Assembly (NCBI GenBank): GCA_001692895.1 | Contig: KV748180.1 | Span: forward strand, 862,195-926,194 | DNA: 64,000 nucleotides | Direction of reading: 5' to 3' | DNA from: Cenococcum geophilum 1.58 | Lineage: Eukaryota > Ascomycota > Dothideomycetes > Gloniales > Gloniaceae | Part shown: in pieces, positions 25,724 to 36,595 of the stretch | How the letters are laid out: each line of letters starts with the position of its first letter | How positions within the stretch are numbered: position 1 is the first letter of the stretch | The notes under the pieces: model-generated | Database searches by the model: none | What the model was told of the DNA's origin: nothing | Seen by the model: the letters and a program-made list of their open reading frames with translations, nothing else | Translations under genes and position numbers: made by a program

Positions 25724-26480
25724 AATACTATCTTAGTAGCTAAATATTTTATTAAATACGTCTTTAAGCTATATAGACTTCCTAATTTAATAATATCTAA
25801 CCGCGGAAGATAGTTTGTTTTAAACTTCTAGCAAACTCTATATAAACAATTAAGTATATAAATACGACTCATAACTGCATTTTATCTAGAGATAGATAGT
25901 TAAACTAAAATTGTAAATATAATTATAGAACAATACCTATAAATATACTACTCCTACCTATAAAATAACTAGAAGAAGTAGCTGCTATTAGCTAAGTTTA
26001 CTATAAATAATACGATAAATAAATTAATAGGCGTAACGCTATTCTACGCAACTTACGGACAAGACCCTTATCTTAGATTTAAACTATAACCTAAAATCAA
26101 TATAATAGGACCCATGATTAAGCGGAGTTAGTTAATTAACGCGTATAGCTTTGCTAATTAAATAAAGTAGTTAACGGAACTACTATAAAGCAAATTAACA
26201 TACGTTTAAACGATATAGAAATAGCATATAAATAAAGAACAAGCTCCCACGTGGGACTTTAAAGAAGGTAATATGGTTTACCTAAATATATAAAATATAA
26301 AGACTTAACGGCCCTTAAAGAAACTTAATTAGAAGTTTGTGGGCCTATATTAAATTAAAAAGAAGCTAAGCCCGTATGCCTATAAGCTTAAACTACTAAC
26401 TAAGATAAAGATATACCTAACGTTTTACGTAAGCTTACTGTAACCTTTAAAAGGTAAACCTTTAACTTGTAAAGTGCCGC
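25724..26480 (+). mobile_element. Gypsy relic 0, integrase C-terminal half
   Basis: It continues the integrase frame that broke at 4684. The core has FKLxxLPxLIISDRGxQFV near 25760-25815 and the TAFxxExDxQTxxVNxxxEQYL block near 25880-25940. The C-terminal domain reaches about 26480. No LTR for this element was found in the window. Confidence 0.82.
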
Positions 26481-27635
26481 CGCTACCTCTTATAGTTATT
26501 AATAACGGTTATACTACCCAGACCTTAACCTTACTGCTTCCCTTTTTAGTTAGTTTAATTTTGTAATCTATTGCTGCTTTACTTACCTACTTCTTACCCC
26601 TAGCTTACCCGCGACCTACCCACCCACTTATTTTACTTACCCACTTAAACCCTAACTCTATGCTGGTTAAAACTTATAGCTTCTTAACTAGCAATAACTT
26701 TTAGCGAGGAATTGGGCCCCTTGTTTTAAGGTTAGTATACTAATAGCTAAAGACCGTACTAGAGAAGAAGAGTAGTAGGAAGTAGGCCCCTTAAGTAGAA
26801 ATAGGCCCCCCTTTACCATAGCTGCTCCAGCCTCCCTAGCGTCGCTTCTTATCCCCTTTTTATTTTCCTACCCTTTACTCCTACTCTATCTATTTCCACT
26901 ACATTTTAACCTCGAATTTTTAACGCTGCCCTTATACCCCCCTTGCCTATTATATCTTCTCGGGCCTCTGAGCCCCTTAGATTCTTCTTTATAGAGCATT
27001 ATATGTATCATTTCCACCAGCCTGCGCAGGGTCCGACATAAATTTTATAAACTCTCTATTTAAATAAAACAGTCGTCTTATAGCAAGCAGGTAAGCTATA
27101 TATCTTATTATACTTTTCTATTTAAATATTACACAGCAAACAGAGCAGACAAATAGAGTTCTCAGAGCTCTGGTGTCAAAATTTGCGATATGCAAGGCTC
27201 GAAGTAGGGCAACGGCCACGGCCGCGGGGAGGACCCTCTCGCTCCCCGAGCCGGCGGAACAAAGCCTATATCGTCGGAAGTACGATCGGAAGGCACGGTT
27301 AACCAAAACATATTCGGTGAATCTATAGAGGTAATACGCGTACTTCTAATTCTAGTGTTTTGGTGTTCCGCGCACGGTCCAACTCTCGTAGGACTTCACC
27401 AGGGGAAGGGATATAGCAATGTGACAGCGGTAATGGAGGCAATTAGGACGAATCTTGTGGAAAGTAGACTCTCTAAACCCAGGGTAAGCACAGCTTTAAA
27501 TCTCTATCTGGATAGGAAATATCTATTGGATATCCGGTCCAGTCCAATTACATCGCTGGGCCCTAAAACGTCCAATTTTGTCCCGAGCACTCACAAGTGG
27601 GTCGCATCAACGACACCCAAGCCCCCTTGCACGTC
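26481..27635. other. Retroelement 3' flank, then transition to gene island
   Basis: TE-like AT-rich DNA with pyrimidine runs continues to about 27080. CA and TG dinucleotides return after about 27120, marking the edge of the RIP-affected block. The open frames here (for example 27118-27306, minus) show no recognisable domain. Confidence 0.5.
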
Positions 27636-29351
27636 CTACGCAATCGCCAAGAAAGATAGCAGCACTCCATACGTCGCCTGTAGCAAGACCGTCTCCTCCG
27701 CCGTATAAGTCCCATTAAACACTGGATCAGGCGTCGTCGTATTGTCCGGGATCGACTTGTCAAACACCAACTGGCTAACATTATGCGCCGCTCCATCAGT
27801 CTGCGGCATCTCTCCGTCCACGAAATAAGCCTTCACGGCTTTCGCAATTCCCAGCGAGGCAATGCTGACAGTCGTGTGCCCCGGGCCCTCCCGAATCACC
27901 AGCCTCGACGAGTTGGGCAGCGCGGCGCGCAGCCGCCGTGCTGACGCAAGCGGCGTGTTCGTATCGTGCCTGTTGTTGATAATCAGCATGGGTGTCTTCT
28001 GCGCAGCTAGGATCAAATCCGCGTCCGAGAGGCTCGCGGCACCAATGTTGGGAATCTGAGCGCGAGTCGTTGGGCCGTGCCGGCAGAAGAGGATGGGCCC
28101 CAGATCGGCGTTCAACCAAGGCGTGTTCTGGTTCAGCGAGATATGCTCGAAGGCCGAGGTGATGTAAGACAGTGAAAGCTGCGTGGAGGGCGCGTTGTCC
28201 ATGCACTGCAGCGGGGGGGATGCGAGGATACGGGACCCCTGGGCAGCCGCACTGCGATCGCTTGGTTCCGAGGCGGCGCTGGCGGACATGATGGCGGCGA
28301 AGGTGCTGGGATCACGATCCTCCAAGCTTGCGATAGCGGAGGCGATGAGTGGCCAGGTCGTTGGAACGAGGAAGAAGGTCCAGAGCAGGGCGCTTAGAAT
28401 ACCGACTGTGATGGAGGAGCTCGAAGAGACCTTGACCGGGTTTTGGAAGACAGCTTCGTGCAGCTTGTATATCCGGTCGACGAGGTGACTGACAAATGTT
28501 GCGTTTGCGGCTAAAGCGCAGCCTTCAGAACCTGCAGCTATACAGAGTGCGGCGAAGTCGTGGATAGCATCGTTGATCGAGATCTGGTCGTTGGGAAGTT
28601 GCACGTCATACGTCTTCGCATTAGCCGCTGCATCGAAAACGCCATCCAGCACAATTCGTCCGACACGCTCGGGGAACGTCTGGATGAACTCGACGCCAAA
28701 AATGGTGCCGTACGAAAAGCCCCAGTAGTTCAGGGGCTTGTCAGTGCCGTCAAGTTCGTCCACGATAGCCGCCATGTCGCGCACTACATACGCTGCCGTC
28801 GATGTGAAAAGCGCCGACGGATTTTTAGCGATGCACGCATCCGCAAATATCCTATACGAGGCATCGAGATCTTTCAAGCTTGCGCTGACCACTGCGCTGG
28901 AGGACGCGTTGCGCAGCTCGCCCAGGGATGTATCAGCTGCTACCAGCAGCTCGGTCTCAAAGTCGTACTCCTCCCCAACGGTATCGAAACACACCAAGCG
29001 CGGCTCTGCTTCGCCAATGCCCCGTGGGTCCCAACCGATGATGTCGTAGAAGCCGCCCGTCAACGCGGAGATGGACTCTCCCGCACCATTCAGCACGAAA
29101 GATTTGCCAGACGCACCGGGTCCGCCGGGATTGACAAGGAGAGAGCCCTTGCGCTCTCCAGAGGAAACGGTGGCTTTGTAGCGCGCGAGTGGAATGATCG
29201 CAGTCCCACCTTGCCCGCTAGAGGCAGCATATTCAAGCGGGACTGAGAGGGTCGCACAGTCGAGTCCCGTGCCGCATGATATCCAGGTAAGTGTCGCTGA
29301 TGAAGTAATGCCAAAGAATGCGAGTAGTGCTATCGGAATTTTGGTAGGCAT
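27636..29351 (-). CDS. Secreted alpha/beta-hydrolase peptidase (S33 / TAP-like)
   Basis: A single-exon gene of 571 residues. Residues 1 to about 19 form a signal peptide (hydrophobic IALLAFFGIT core), so the product is probably secreted. The fold shows the oxyanion block NPGGPGASG (74-82), the WDPRG block (107-111), the nucleophile elbow GFSYGT with Ser213, the acid in NRHDTNTP with Asp463, and GPGHTT with His492. The C-terminal part around 450-515 is the TAP-like domain found in tripeptidyl aminopeptidases of this family. Such enzymes usually trim short peptides from the N-terminus or hydrolyse small esters; the substrate here is not visible. Base composition is normal, so the gene escaped RIP although mutated retroelement DNA lies within about 600 bp of its 3' end. 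It ends in a hydrophobic stretch (about 555-571) that could hint at a GPI or membrane tail. Confidence 0.85.
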   Translation of the reverse strand: MPTKIPIALLAFFGITSSATLTWISCGTGLDCATLSVPLEYAASSGQGGTAIIPLARYKATVSSGERKGSLLVNPGGPGASGKSFVLNGAGESISALTGGFYDIIGWDPRGIGEAEPRLVCFDTVGEEYDFETELLVAADTSLGELRNASSSAVVSASLKDLDASYRIFADACIAKNPSALFTSTAAYVVRDMAAIVDELDGTDKPLNYWGFSYGTIFGVEFIQTFPERVGRIVLDGVFDAAANAKTYDVQLPNDQISINDAIHDFAALCIAAGSEGCALAANATFVSHLVDRIYKLHEAVFQNPVKVSSSSSITVGILSALLWTFFLVPTTWPLIASAIASLEDRDPSTFAAIMSASAASEPSDRSAAAQGSRILASPPLQCMDNAPSTQLSLSYITSAFEHISLNQNTPWLNADLGPILFCRHGPTTRAQIPNIGAASLSDADLILAAQKTPMLIINNRHDTNTPLASARRLRAALPNSSRLVIREGPGHTTVSIASLGIAKAVKAYFVDGEMPQTDGAAHNVSQLVFDKSIPDNTTTPDPVFNGTYTAEETVLLQATYGVLLSFLAIA

Positions 29352-29977
29352 GTTGGAAGCCAGGAAGAATTAGAAATGAAGCAGATAGATAATCCGATGA
29401 TCGCACTCTCGAAATCCACTGGAGGAATGGCAGCCGAATAGGGACAGACAAATTAAACCGAAGCGCAAAGTAAGGACCGTAGAAGTGAAATAAGCTGCAA
29501 GACTTAAAAGAGCGAAAAGTCGACTGCCAACATGATAGTTTAACCAGAGCGCAACCAAACTTTCTCAAAGAAGAGCTCAAAGGCTAAGCAACGCAGGTTC
29601 ATTTCCTTTAATTATGCATCTGTAAAAACTGTCACAAATAAAATGTCGAACTCAGTTACGGGGCGGACCTTTTTCGGCGCTATCCAGCGGTGTGGAAATA
29701 AATCCTAGCGCGCATTTGTAATTTGGCATTATTCGCGACGCTAATCTCCACGCGACTAATTAACACCATTTTTAAAATAGAACGCTGCTAGAGAAGCGGC
29801 CCCCTAGGGGGGGTTTCTGTTTTTTTTATACACGCAGACGTAGACTACTGGCTGCTTAGCGAGCGGATGAGTGACCTTACCGCATAGGGTAAATACATGG
29901 GCGTATGGCTGGCCTAATGGGTCAATGGTACGCGCGCATCAGCGCCTCATTAGCGGGGGGGGTAAGATATTCGAATA
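29352..29977. other. Intergenic region upstream of the peptidase gene
   Basis: Unmutated, mostly unique-looking DNA. The first 250 bp upstream of the minus-strand start should hold its promoter. A C-run/G-run/T-run stretch at 29800-29830 and a G-run near 29955 stand out. No gene or RNA was recognised. Confidence 0.4.
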
Positions 29978-30557
29978 TATCCACGGCTCAGCGACTCAGC
30001 GGGCGCTCAGCCGAGCCGTGAACACCAATTTGCCAGCACGACCCTAACGATCGGCCAGATTGGAGAGTGCGTCTCTGAAATTCAATCCGGCGAAGTAGTG
30101 ACATACTATGAGTTAAAGACATACCTTGAACACCGCTGGTGGCGTTACTATAAACTCTTCGACCCTCACCACCGCAACCGCTGTCCTAGGCATTCCGATC
30201 CATGGGTACAACTTTGCGCCTATCACGTCAACGTCTTCATCATCCCCGCCCACCTCCACCTCGACGCCCACCTCAATCGCGTCCCCACAAAACCCATCAG
30301 CCCATACCGGACTCTCCACAGGCGCCAAAATTGGCCTGGGCCTTGGTATCCCTGCTGTAGCAATCCTCGCAGCACTTGCATCCTTCTACATATTCCACGT
30401 AAGGCGAAATACCCGTGCTTCTACTATCCCCTCTGAAATATCGGCCGGGAGCACTACACAAAAGCACAAGAATCATGAATTGCTTTCGACACAAGCACAT
30501 GAGATGTTCCAGGACCATAGAGCCGAGCCAGAGGCGAGACATCTGGGCGAGTTGTAG
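29978..30557 (+). pseudogene. 5'-truncated, frameshifted single-pass membrane glycoprotein
   Basis: Two open frames join into one protein-like sequence. The first (about 29978-30125) contains TLTIGQIGECVSEIQSGEVVTY. The second (30126-30557) begins INSSTLTTATA-like, then a Ser/Thr/Pro-rich stalk, then one membrane helix (about 30324-30400: GAKIGLGLGIP..ILAALASFYIF) and a short basic and polar cytosolic tail ending at a stop. A +1 shift near 30118-30126 separates them, with a stop at 30114 in the second frame. There is no ATG in the second frame and no splice signal that repairs it. The layout matches the C-terminal half of fungal cell-surface stalk proteins (Mid2-like or WSC-like), whose N-terminal domain is missing. 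A sequencing error or undetected intron is possible. Confidence 0.45.
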
Positions 30558-30909
30558 GGATAGTGGAGGATCGTTTCATTTCGTACTCTTTCTCGAGAAG
30601 GCTGTTTTTGCATATTCCTCGGCCTCATAAGCATGGTTTCATGATTAGGGCAGTAGAGTGTTGAAAGTCCTTTCCTTAATGACTAACAGTATAGCGGTCC
30701 AAATTTAAGTCTTCTATAGTGATTCTATGTTCTAGAGACGCTTGTATCTATTATTAGGCGATTTGCTCACTATTGGAAGCTAAGTGTTTAGGGTGAGGAT
30801 CTGATACTTCTCTCCTATTACACTCTCAATTATATGTTTTATAAGTTCCTAGCTGGAACCACCGCATCGACCTTCACCAACGGACGTTCTACCTACGGCT
30901 ACATCGATA
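30558..30909. other. Intergenic, no gene seen
   Basis: Partly AT-rich DNA between the broken membrane-protein gene and the Copia gag scrap. Nothing recognisable. Confidence 0.4.
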
Positions 30910-31200
30910 GCTTAACTGGACCAGATCGGGCTCACTGCCTACAACCAGCTCTACGCCGAATATAAAGACGATCTCCGCATACACGAGAAGCGAAAACAGG
31001 CTATAAACGATATCAGCAACTACATCGTTCGCACTACATCGGTAGCCTACCTTCCACTCATCGACGGCCTCAACACGGTACATGAACGGCTTTAAGCATT
31101 AAAGACTGCACTTGCCCCTACCACCTTAGGTAAAAAGCACGACGTCCTCAATCAATATACGGCTTTGAGAGCCTATAACAAAAAACAGAGCATTGATAAG
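30910..31200 (+). mobile_element. Copia-type gag fragment, lightly mutated
   Basis: The frame starting near 30921 reads QIGLTAYNQLYAEYKDDL and continues to AYNKKQSIDK, the layout of a UBN2/Copia gag (a heptad-like stretch, then LQALK..LAPT). One in-frame TAA at about 31093 looks like a RIP-changed CAA. CA and TG are frequent, so mutation is much lighter than in the DNA to its right. The frame ends abruptly at about 31200, where minus-strand Gypsy E begins. Confidence 0.65.
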
Positions 31201-31705
31201 AGGCGGGCTATATCCTTTATAGTTATAGTCTTAAAACAAGGGAGGGAGAAGGATTATTTACTTAGTCGGTCGATTGCTATAAAGGCCATATTATAGCTAT
31301 AGGCGTCCTTTAGGAATAACTTAAAGTCTATTATAATGTATTGCAAAGGACGTGCTAGGACTAGTAGTGGTTATAGCCACCTAAGAGTTTAATCCCTAGG
31401 GGTATCCGCGTGTCTGTAGGCGTAGCAGTTCCTAATAAATCGCTCTATATCAGATAGAAGTCCTTATTAGTAGTAATAGGGCGTTAGTAGTTAGTAGGTT
31501 TTATCTTAACTAGGGTATACCGTAGAGACTTAATAGTAGGCTTTATGGATTAGCTCAATTTATAGGTTATTAACGTCCGGAACTATAAGCCGTTTTTAGT
31601 ATAATAGCAGTCCTTCTTCTACTTCCAAATTAGGGTTACCTTTTATAGCTTAGTCGTAAAGGGCCTTTAGGGAGTTAGCTATATAGTTTATAGCAGTGGT
31701 CTTAG

Positions 31706-32115
31706 TAATAAATGCATGCATATTTTGGCCAAATATTTATTCAATTTATAAGCGCGCCAAAATATTTATGATTTGAATGCATATAATGAATATAGGTTAG
31801 GTATGCTTTATTACCAGTCTTAGTATAGTGCTATAATTAATCATCATCGTCGCTAACGCCTTCCTACACTCTACCCTAATTCTTAACTACATTTATACCT
31901 AATATAAGCTCCTTCTTCCATCCTACTATAAGCCCTATTCTTATCTACGACTTTAAGCACTCTATTTACTTAATATTTACTAGTCTAAGCCTTATTTGTT
32001 ACTATATGTATATTTAGAAGCTTATAAATAATTTAATTCATAAGGGAAAAAAAAATCAATGCATATTATTTGTTATAAATGAATATATTTATAAAAATAA
32101 ATAAATAAAAATATT
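31706..32115. mobile_element. 0.4-kb AT-rich insert in Gypsy E
   Basis: It interrupts E between RNase H and integrase. CTTAG (or TCTTAG) occurs at both edges (31701-31705 and 32116-32120), consistent with a target duplication. Its subterminal parts are roughly inverted (AAATATTTATTCAATTTATAA near 31730-31750 against TTATAAATGAATATATTTA near 32073-32092). Its class is unknown. Confidence 0.45.
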
Positions 32116-32593
32116 CTTAGGACCACTAGTTTATAGTTAGGATATAGTTAACTAGTCCTATTAGCTTATTTAGGAACTCTCCTTCTATAGGCGCTAGCTT
32201 ATTCCATTTAGAGTATAGCTCCTTAAAAATCCGTAAATTAAGCTATTTAGGACAGAGGAGTACCTATATTTAGTGCTAAGCCTTTAGCTCGTCCTAAGGA
32301 CCTATATCCTATTCCCTTTAAGTTAGAGTATTAGCCTAGAAGTTCTATCTACTAGAATAATATATAATTATAAAGAAGAATTAGGAGAGTATTTTAGCCC
32401 ACTAGGCCTATTAACTAGTAAGTTACTTTATTATTATAAAATACTCTAGGGCTTTATAATTTATATATATCCTAATCCGGGAGTTTATACATTTAAGCTC
32501 TACACACTATTAGGATAGTAATTAGATTATAGCTAGTATTTCCTTATTATATATTTTATAGTTATACTTAGCCAGGTTTATTATTTTTAAAAA

Positions 32594-32598
32594 GAAAG
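32594..32598. repeat. Target site duplication of element D (left)
   Basis: GAAAG here is repeated exactly at 35094-35098. Removing D and one copy restores the RNase H frame of Gypsy E. Confidence 0.9.
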
Positions 32599-32781
32599 TG
32601 TTGGTATCACCCAAGTGCACTTATATGGCCTATTAATCGATGGATTTGTTCGTTGTCTAATAGGTACAGAAAGTAGAGGATCGTAAGGATCGCGGTGCCT
32701 AAGTAGGGGGTTAATTAGTCACCATAAGGATAACTAATCAAAGACACGTAACCATATAACCTCTGTCCATATATTCCGACA
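32599..32781. repeat. Left LTR of element D (183 bp)
   Basis: Starts TGTTGGTATCACC and ends TATTCCGACA; the ends are inverted (TGTTGG/CCGACA). Confidence 0.9.
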
Positions 32782-32822
32782 CTAGCAGTTCTTTCTTTAT
32801 GCTTATAGTGCTGCAGGAAGGT

Positions 32823-32886
32823 AGCAAGGTAGCAAGGTAATAAGGCAGCAAGGTAGTAAGGCAGCAAGGCAGCAAGGTAGCAAGGT
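32823..32886. repeat. 8-bp tandem array in element D
   Basis: Eight consecutive units of AGCAAGGY, with a few C to T changes. Confidence 0.85.
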
Positions 32887-32987
32887 GTCGGTTTAGCTGG
32901 AGGTAGAAGCAGCAAAAGTCTGTTCGGGTAGTAGTACGGTACCAGCGGCGGTAGTAATAGTGGTCAAGCATAGAGCTTGTCTATCAG

Positions 32988-33207
32988 TCGGTCGGTTAAT
33001 CGTAGGCGTACAGGCACGATCATTTGGTCGGTAGATCGCAGGCGTACAGGCATGATTATTCGGTTGGTAAATCGCAGGCGTATCGGCGCGATCAGTATTG
33101 TAATAGCAGGCATAGCGGCGCTATCAGTTTATCCATGGTATATGGCAGTACGGTGCTAGCGTCAGATGGATTGCAGGCGTAACGGCACAATTGTTTAGTC
33201 GGTAGAA
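32988..33207. repeat. 36-bp tandem array in element D
   Basis: Units such as TCGGTAGATCGCAGGCGTAC start at 32988, 33024, 33060 and about 33096, then decay. The 36-bp period keeps a frame open (32977-33159) and gives a 12-residue repeat; this is probably a by-product of the repeat. Confidence 0.75.
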
Positions 33208-33211
33208 TGTG

Positions 33212-33263
33212 ACCATATAACCTCTGTCTATACATTCCAACACTAGCAGTTCTTTCTTTATGC
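33212..33263. repeat. Internal duplicate of the LTR end plus adjacent leader, element D
   Basis: This 52-bp block repeats 32751-32802, which spans the last 31 bp of the left LTR and the 21 bp after it. Confidence 0.85.
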
Positions 33264-34249
33264 GTAAAATAGCTATCCTAGCAAAGCTTAGTCTGTATCC
33301 AAATTCCCGTTTACATTTTTTAAACGATATCCCTAAACGTGCTTATAGAGAGTAGTATTTAAAGGGAATATAGATCTGCATTTAGTACATTAAAATAGTT
33401 AATAATCTGGCAGATGCTTAAAGAGCGCTTAACCCAAAGGGAATATAGTAAAGCACTTTTTGTAGGTTTAAGGTTGCGGGGGTTTATACGAGCTTAGCTG
33501 CCGTAGCTCTTTGGCTTTAGTTAATAAAGAGGGTAAAACTAGTAGAGCTTACGCGGACGGAGCTTGTGCGGACGGAGCTTATACAGATAAAGCTTATTAT
33601 TACTATAATTGCTTAACTACGCTTTATAACTCCTTAATCTCTTCCTTTTATTTTTAATATGCCTTCTAGACTCTTTTATACTGTCATTAACATAGGTCTA
33701 GAATATCTTACTACTGGCGTAATTTTACTTTAAAAGTCTGCTCTTATTGTTAAACTATATCTTATACATCCTAAATCTGTTTTTAGTAAGCGGTTATAGT
33801 TAGAAACTCCTATTAGGCTTTATTATTATAGATATTAATATAGTAAGGCCGTCTGGTGGTTAAACAGTTCCCGCTTTTCCATCCTTTAGGAAGTTGTTAT
33901 ACTATATTAAGAGTTCGTAGCTGCCGTAGACGCTAGCAGAGGGCAGAGGGCAGAGGGTAGAGGGTAGAGGAGGGGGAGCGCGCTAGCGTTGTAGGCGCGC
34001 TATTAATAGGTCTTAATTCCTCTGGCGGAGTTATAATTGTTATAGATACTAGTAGATTTAAGAGGGCAGAGGATAGGGAGCGCGCTAGCGTTATAGGCGC
34101 GCTATTGACGTAATTTCCAACGTGGCGGATCTGCGAGGAAGGTAGTAGACGGTGTCAGGGTTATTAGTAGGTAGGGGATGGTTTACGGATCTATAACTGC
34201 TCTGCTAAGAGTGGTTTAGGGGTCTACTAGGTTATTAGATATTAGGTAC

Positions 34250-34680
34250 TACGCAAGGCTATTAAGTTACTATAACGCTGGGGTGCTATATAAGCTGGTA
34301 TACTGCATATAGTGCTGCTAAGGTAGCTGCTAAAGTAGCTACTAATAGGGTACTGCCTAAAGGCGGTTAGGTATTGGGTGCTACTAACGCTACTAGGTTG
34401 CTATAACGCTAGAGTACTACATAAGGCTATTAGATATTGGTTTATATGCTAAGACGCGTACTAGATATTGGTTTGCTGCTAAGTTGTATTACTACACTGG
34501 GTTACTATATAAAGCTATTAGGTAATTAGATACTGCGCAAGGCTATTAGGTTACTGTAACGCTAGGTACTATATAAGCTGGTATGCTATATATAGTACTG
34601 CTAAGGTAGCTGCTAAGGTAGCTGCTGGGGTACTGCCTAAGGGCGGTTAGGTATTGGGTGCTATTAATAAGCTAGGGGTA
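34250..34680. repeat. Degenerate 288-bp tandem pair in element D
   Basis: The block near 34250-34390 recurs near 34538-34675 (GCAAGGCTATTARGTTACT, then GGTAGCTGCT and GGCGGTTAGGTATTGGG). Confidence 0.7.
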
Positions 34681-34910
34681 CTAGCACTTAGTAAAGAGGT
34701 CGTACTGGGTATTAATTTACGTGCTATAGAATGTCTTATACGTTGCGTATTTATATATATTCTAAGCTAGCTAGAATTAGGTGCTGCCGGAGCTGCTAAT
34801 GTGGTTTTGCTGCTAGGTACTGGGTTGCTGCTTTCAATTAAATAAAGCTACTAGGGCAGCAGTGAACCTTATTGCTCTATAGCCAACCGGTAAGGTTAAC
34901 CATTAATTAA

Positions 34911-35093
34911 TGTCGGTATCACCTAAGTGCACTTGTATGGCCTATTAATTAATGAATTTGTTTGTTGTCTAATAGGTATAGAAAGTAGAGGATTGTAAGG
35001 ATCGCGGTGCCTAAGTAGGGGGTTGATTAGTCACCATAAGGATAACTAATTAAAGACACGTAACCACATAACCTCTGTCTATATATTCCGACA
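34911..35093. repeat. Right LTR of element D (183 bp)
   Basis: Starts TGTCGGTATCACC and ends TATTCCGACA. It is the same length as the left LTR and is followed by GAAAG. Confidence 0.9.
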
Positions 35094-36283
35094 GAAAGTA
35101 ATAGGGTACTATTTACTATCCAGATATAGCTATAATAGAATTCTCGCTATAACCCCGTTAGAAGCGTCCGTTTTTAATATTAATTTAAGGTCAGGGTTAT
35201 AGTAATAGAGGATTAGAAAAGAGATAAGCCAACCTTTTAGCTCTTTAAAGGCTTTTATATAGTCGTTATTAAAGATAAAAGGCGTATTTTTCCAAGTAAG
35301 TCGTACCAGAGGCTTAGCTATAACTCTATAGTTATAAATAAACCAGTAGTAGGAGTTATAAAAGCCTAGGAAGAACTAGATCCCCTTTATAGTATAAGGG
35401 GGTTTCTAGTTATAGATTGCCTTAACCTTCTTAGAATTAACCTTAATTTCTTCTATAGTAATAATAAATCTAAGATACTTTATACGTTTTACCCTAAATT
35501 CGCATTTCTTAATATCTACTTATAGGCCTACGTTTTGTAGCGTCTCTAGGACCTTCTTAATATGCACTTTATACTTAAGTTTATTATCTAAGTATATAAG
35601 AATATTGTCTAGATAGGCCGTATAGAACTTATTAAGGTAGTTAAAGGGACGTTATTAATATATTTTTAGTATATAGCCGGCTTATTTATTGATTTAAAAG
35701 GGAGGTCTTTATATTTATAGGACCTATAGCGGGTACAGAATATTATTAAGTCTTTAGCTATAGTGTCTATATAAATTTAATAAAAAGCTTAATAAATATT
35801 AAGCTTTATAAAGACCTTTACCTAATTTAAGCGTATAAGGGTCTTATTAATTAACGGAATAGAGTACCGGTTCTTTTAAGTAATAGCGTTTAACTTTTAA
35901 TAGTTAATATAAAAATAAAGGCCGTTATTAGGTTTTTTTATAAATAGAATAGGGGAAGTAAAAAGGGCTTAGCTTAGCTTAATAAACCCTTTATTAAGGT
36001 TATTAATTAGGTACTACTTTATTACTTTAAGTTTATCTATAGTTTATTAATAAAGGGGGCTATAGCCTAGAGAGTTATTCGCCTTTAATTAGATCTTATA
36101 GTTATAGGTTTAGTAAGGGGGTAGCTAGTTAAAGGCCGCCTTTAAGTATACGTCCTTATATCCCAAGTAGATAGTAGGGAGAAGACGCTTAACTAGCTCC
36201 TTATTAGTTTCTTTAGATAGCCCTTTCTCCCTTTTACTAAAAATCTAGTTAATTTTATATAAGCTAGTTATAAAGACCTTATT

Positions 36284-36516
36284 GTTAGCGACTCAGTCAA
36301 TTAAGGCATAAGTACGGCAAAAGGGACGCGTAAGCCTATATAATTGGATTGTCTACAAACAAGAATATAAAGCTAAAGAAAGGAAAGAAGAAGAAGGGGA
36401 GCGCCGCTTAAAGCTATATACGATCCTCTAGTTACATAACTACAACTATATAAAACTATTTAAAACTATCTAAAATTGTCCACTATAATCTACCGTTTTC
36501 CACTAGTGCCGTAACA
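36284..36516 (-). repeat. 3' LTR of Gypsy F (233 bp)
   Basis: On the plus strand it starts TGTTAGCGACT and ends GTGCCGTAACA. Confidence 0.9.
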
Positions 36517-36532
36517 TTACCCCCCCCCCTCT
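36517..36532 (-). other. Polypurine tract of Gypsy F
   Basis: On the minus strand an AGAGGGGGGGGGG run ends a few bases before the LTR. Confidence 0.8.
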
Positions 36533-36595
36533 AAAAAAGCCTACCCTTAGGCTTTATCGCTAAAAGTCTTAGCAAGAGAATCTGACTAATTAGAT

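Larger units (their letters stand above)
32599..35093. mobile_element. Non-autonomous LTR retrotransposon D (2.5 kb)
   Basis: Two 183-bp LTRs and a perfect GAAAG duplication enclose 2.1 kb that has no protease, RT or integrase in any frame, even allowing for RIP stops. The interior carries 8-bp and 36-bp tandem arrays, a gag-like scrap starting at 33659 (about 95 codons), GC-rich GCGCGCTAGCG blocks near 33976-34110 and a 288-bp tandem pair near 34250-34680. This fits a LARD- or TRIM-like element that depends on another element for movement. Confidence 0.85.

Noticed and set aside
27355-27708. 117-codon + strand ORF
   Set aside because: Overlaps the 3' end of the peptidase gene and has no domain; treated as a shadow.
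28560-29246. 228-codon + strand ORF
   Set aside because: Lies opposite the peptidase gene, whose minus frame has a signal peptide and full catalytic triad.
32816-33210. CRISPR-like array because of regular repeats
   Set aside because: The repeats are contiguous tandem units without unique spacers and lie inside a eukaryotic LTR element.
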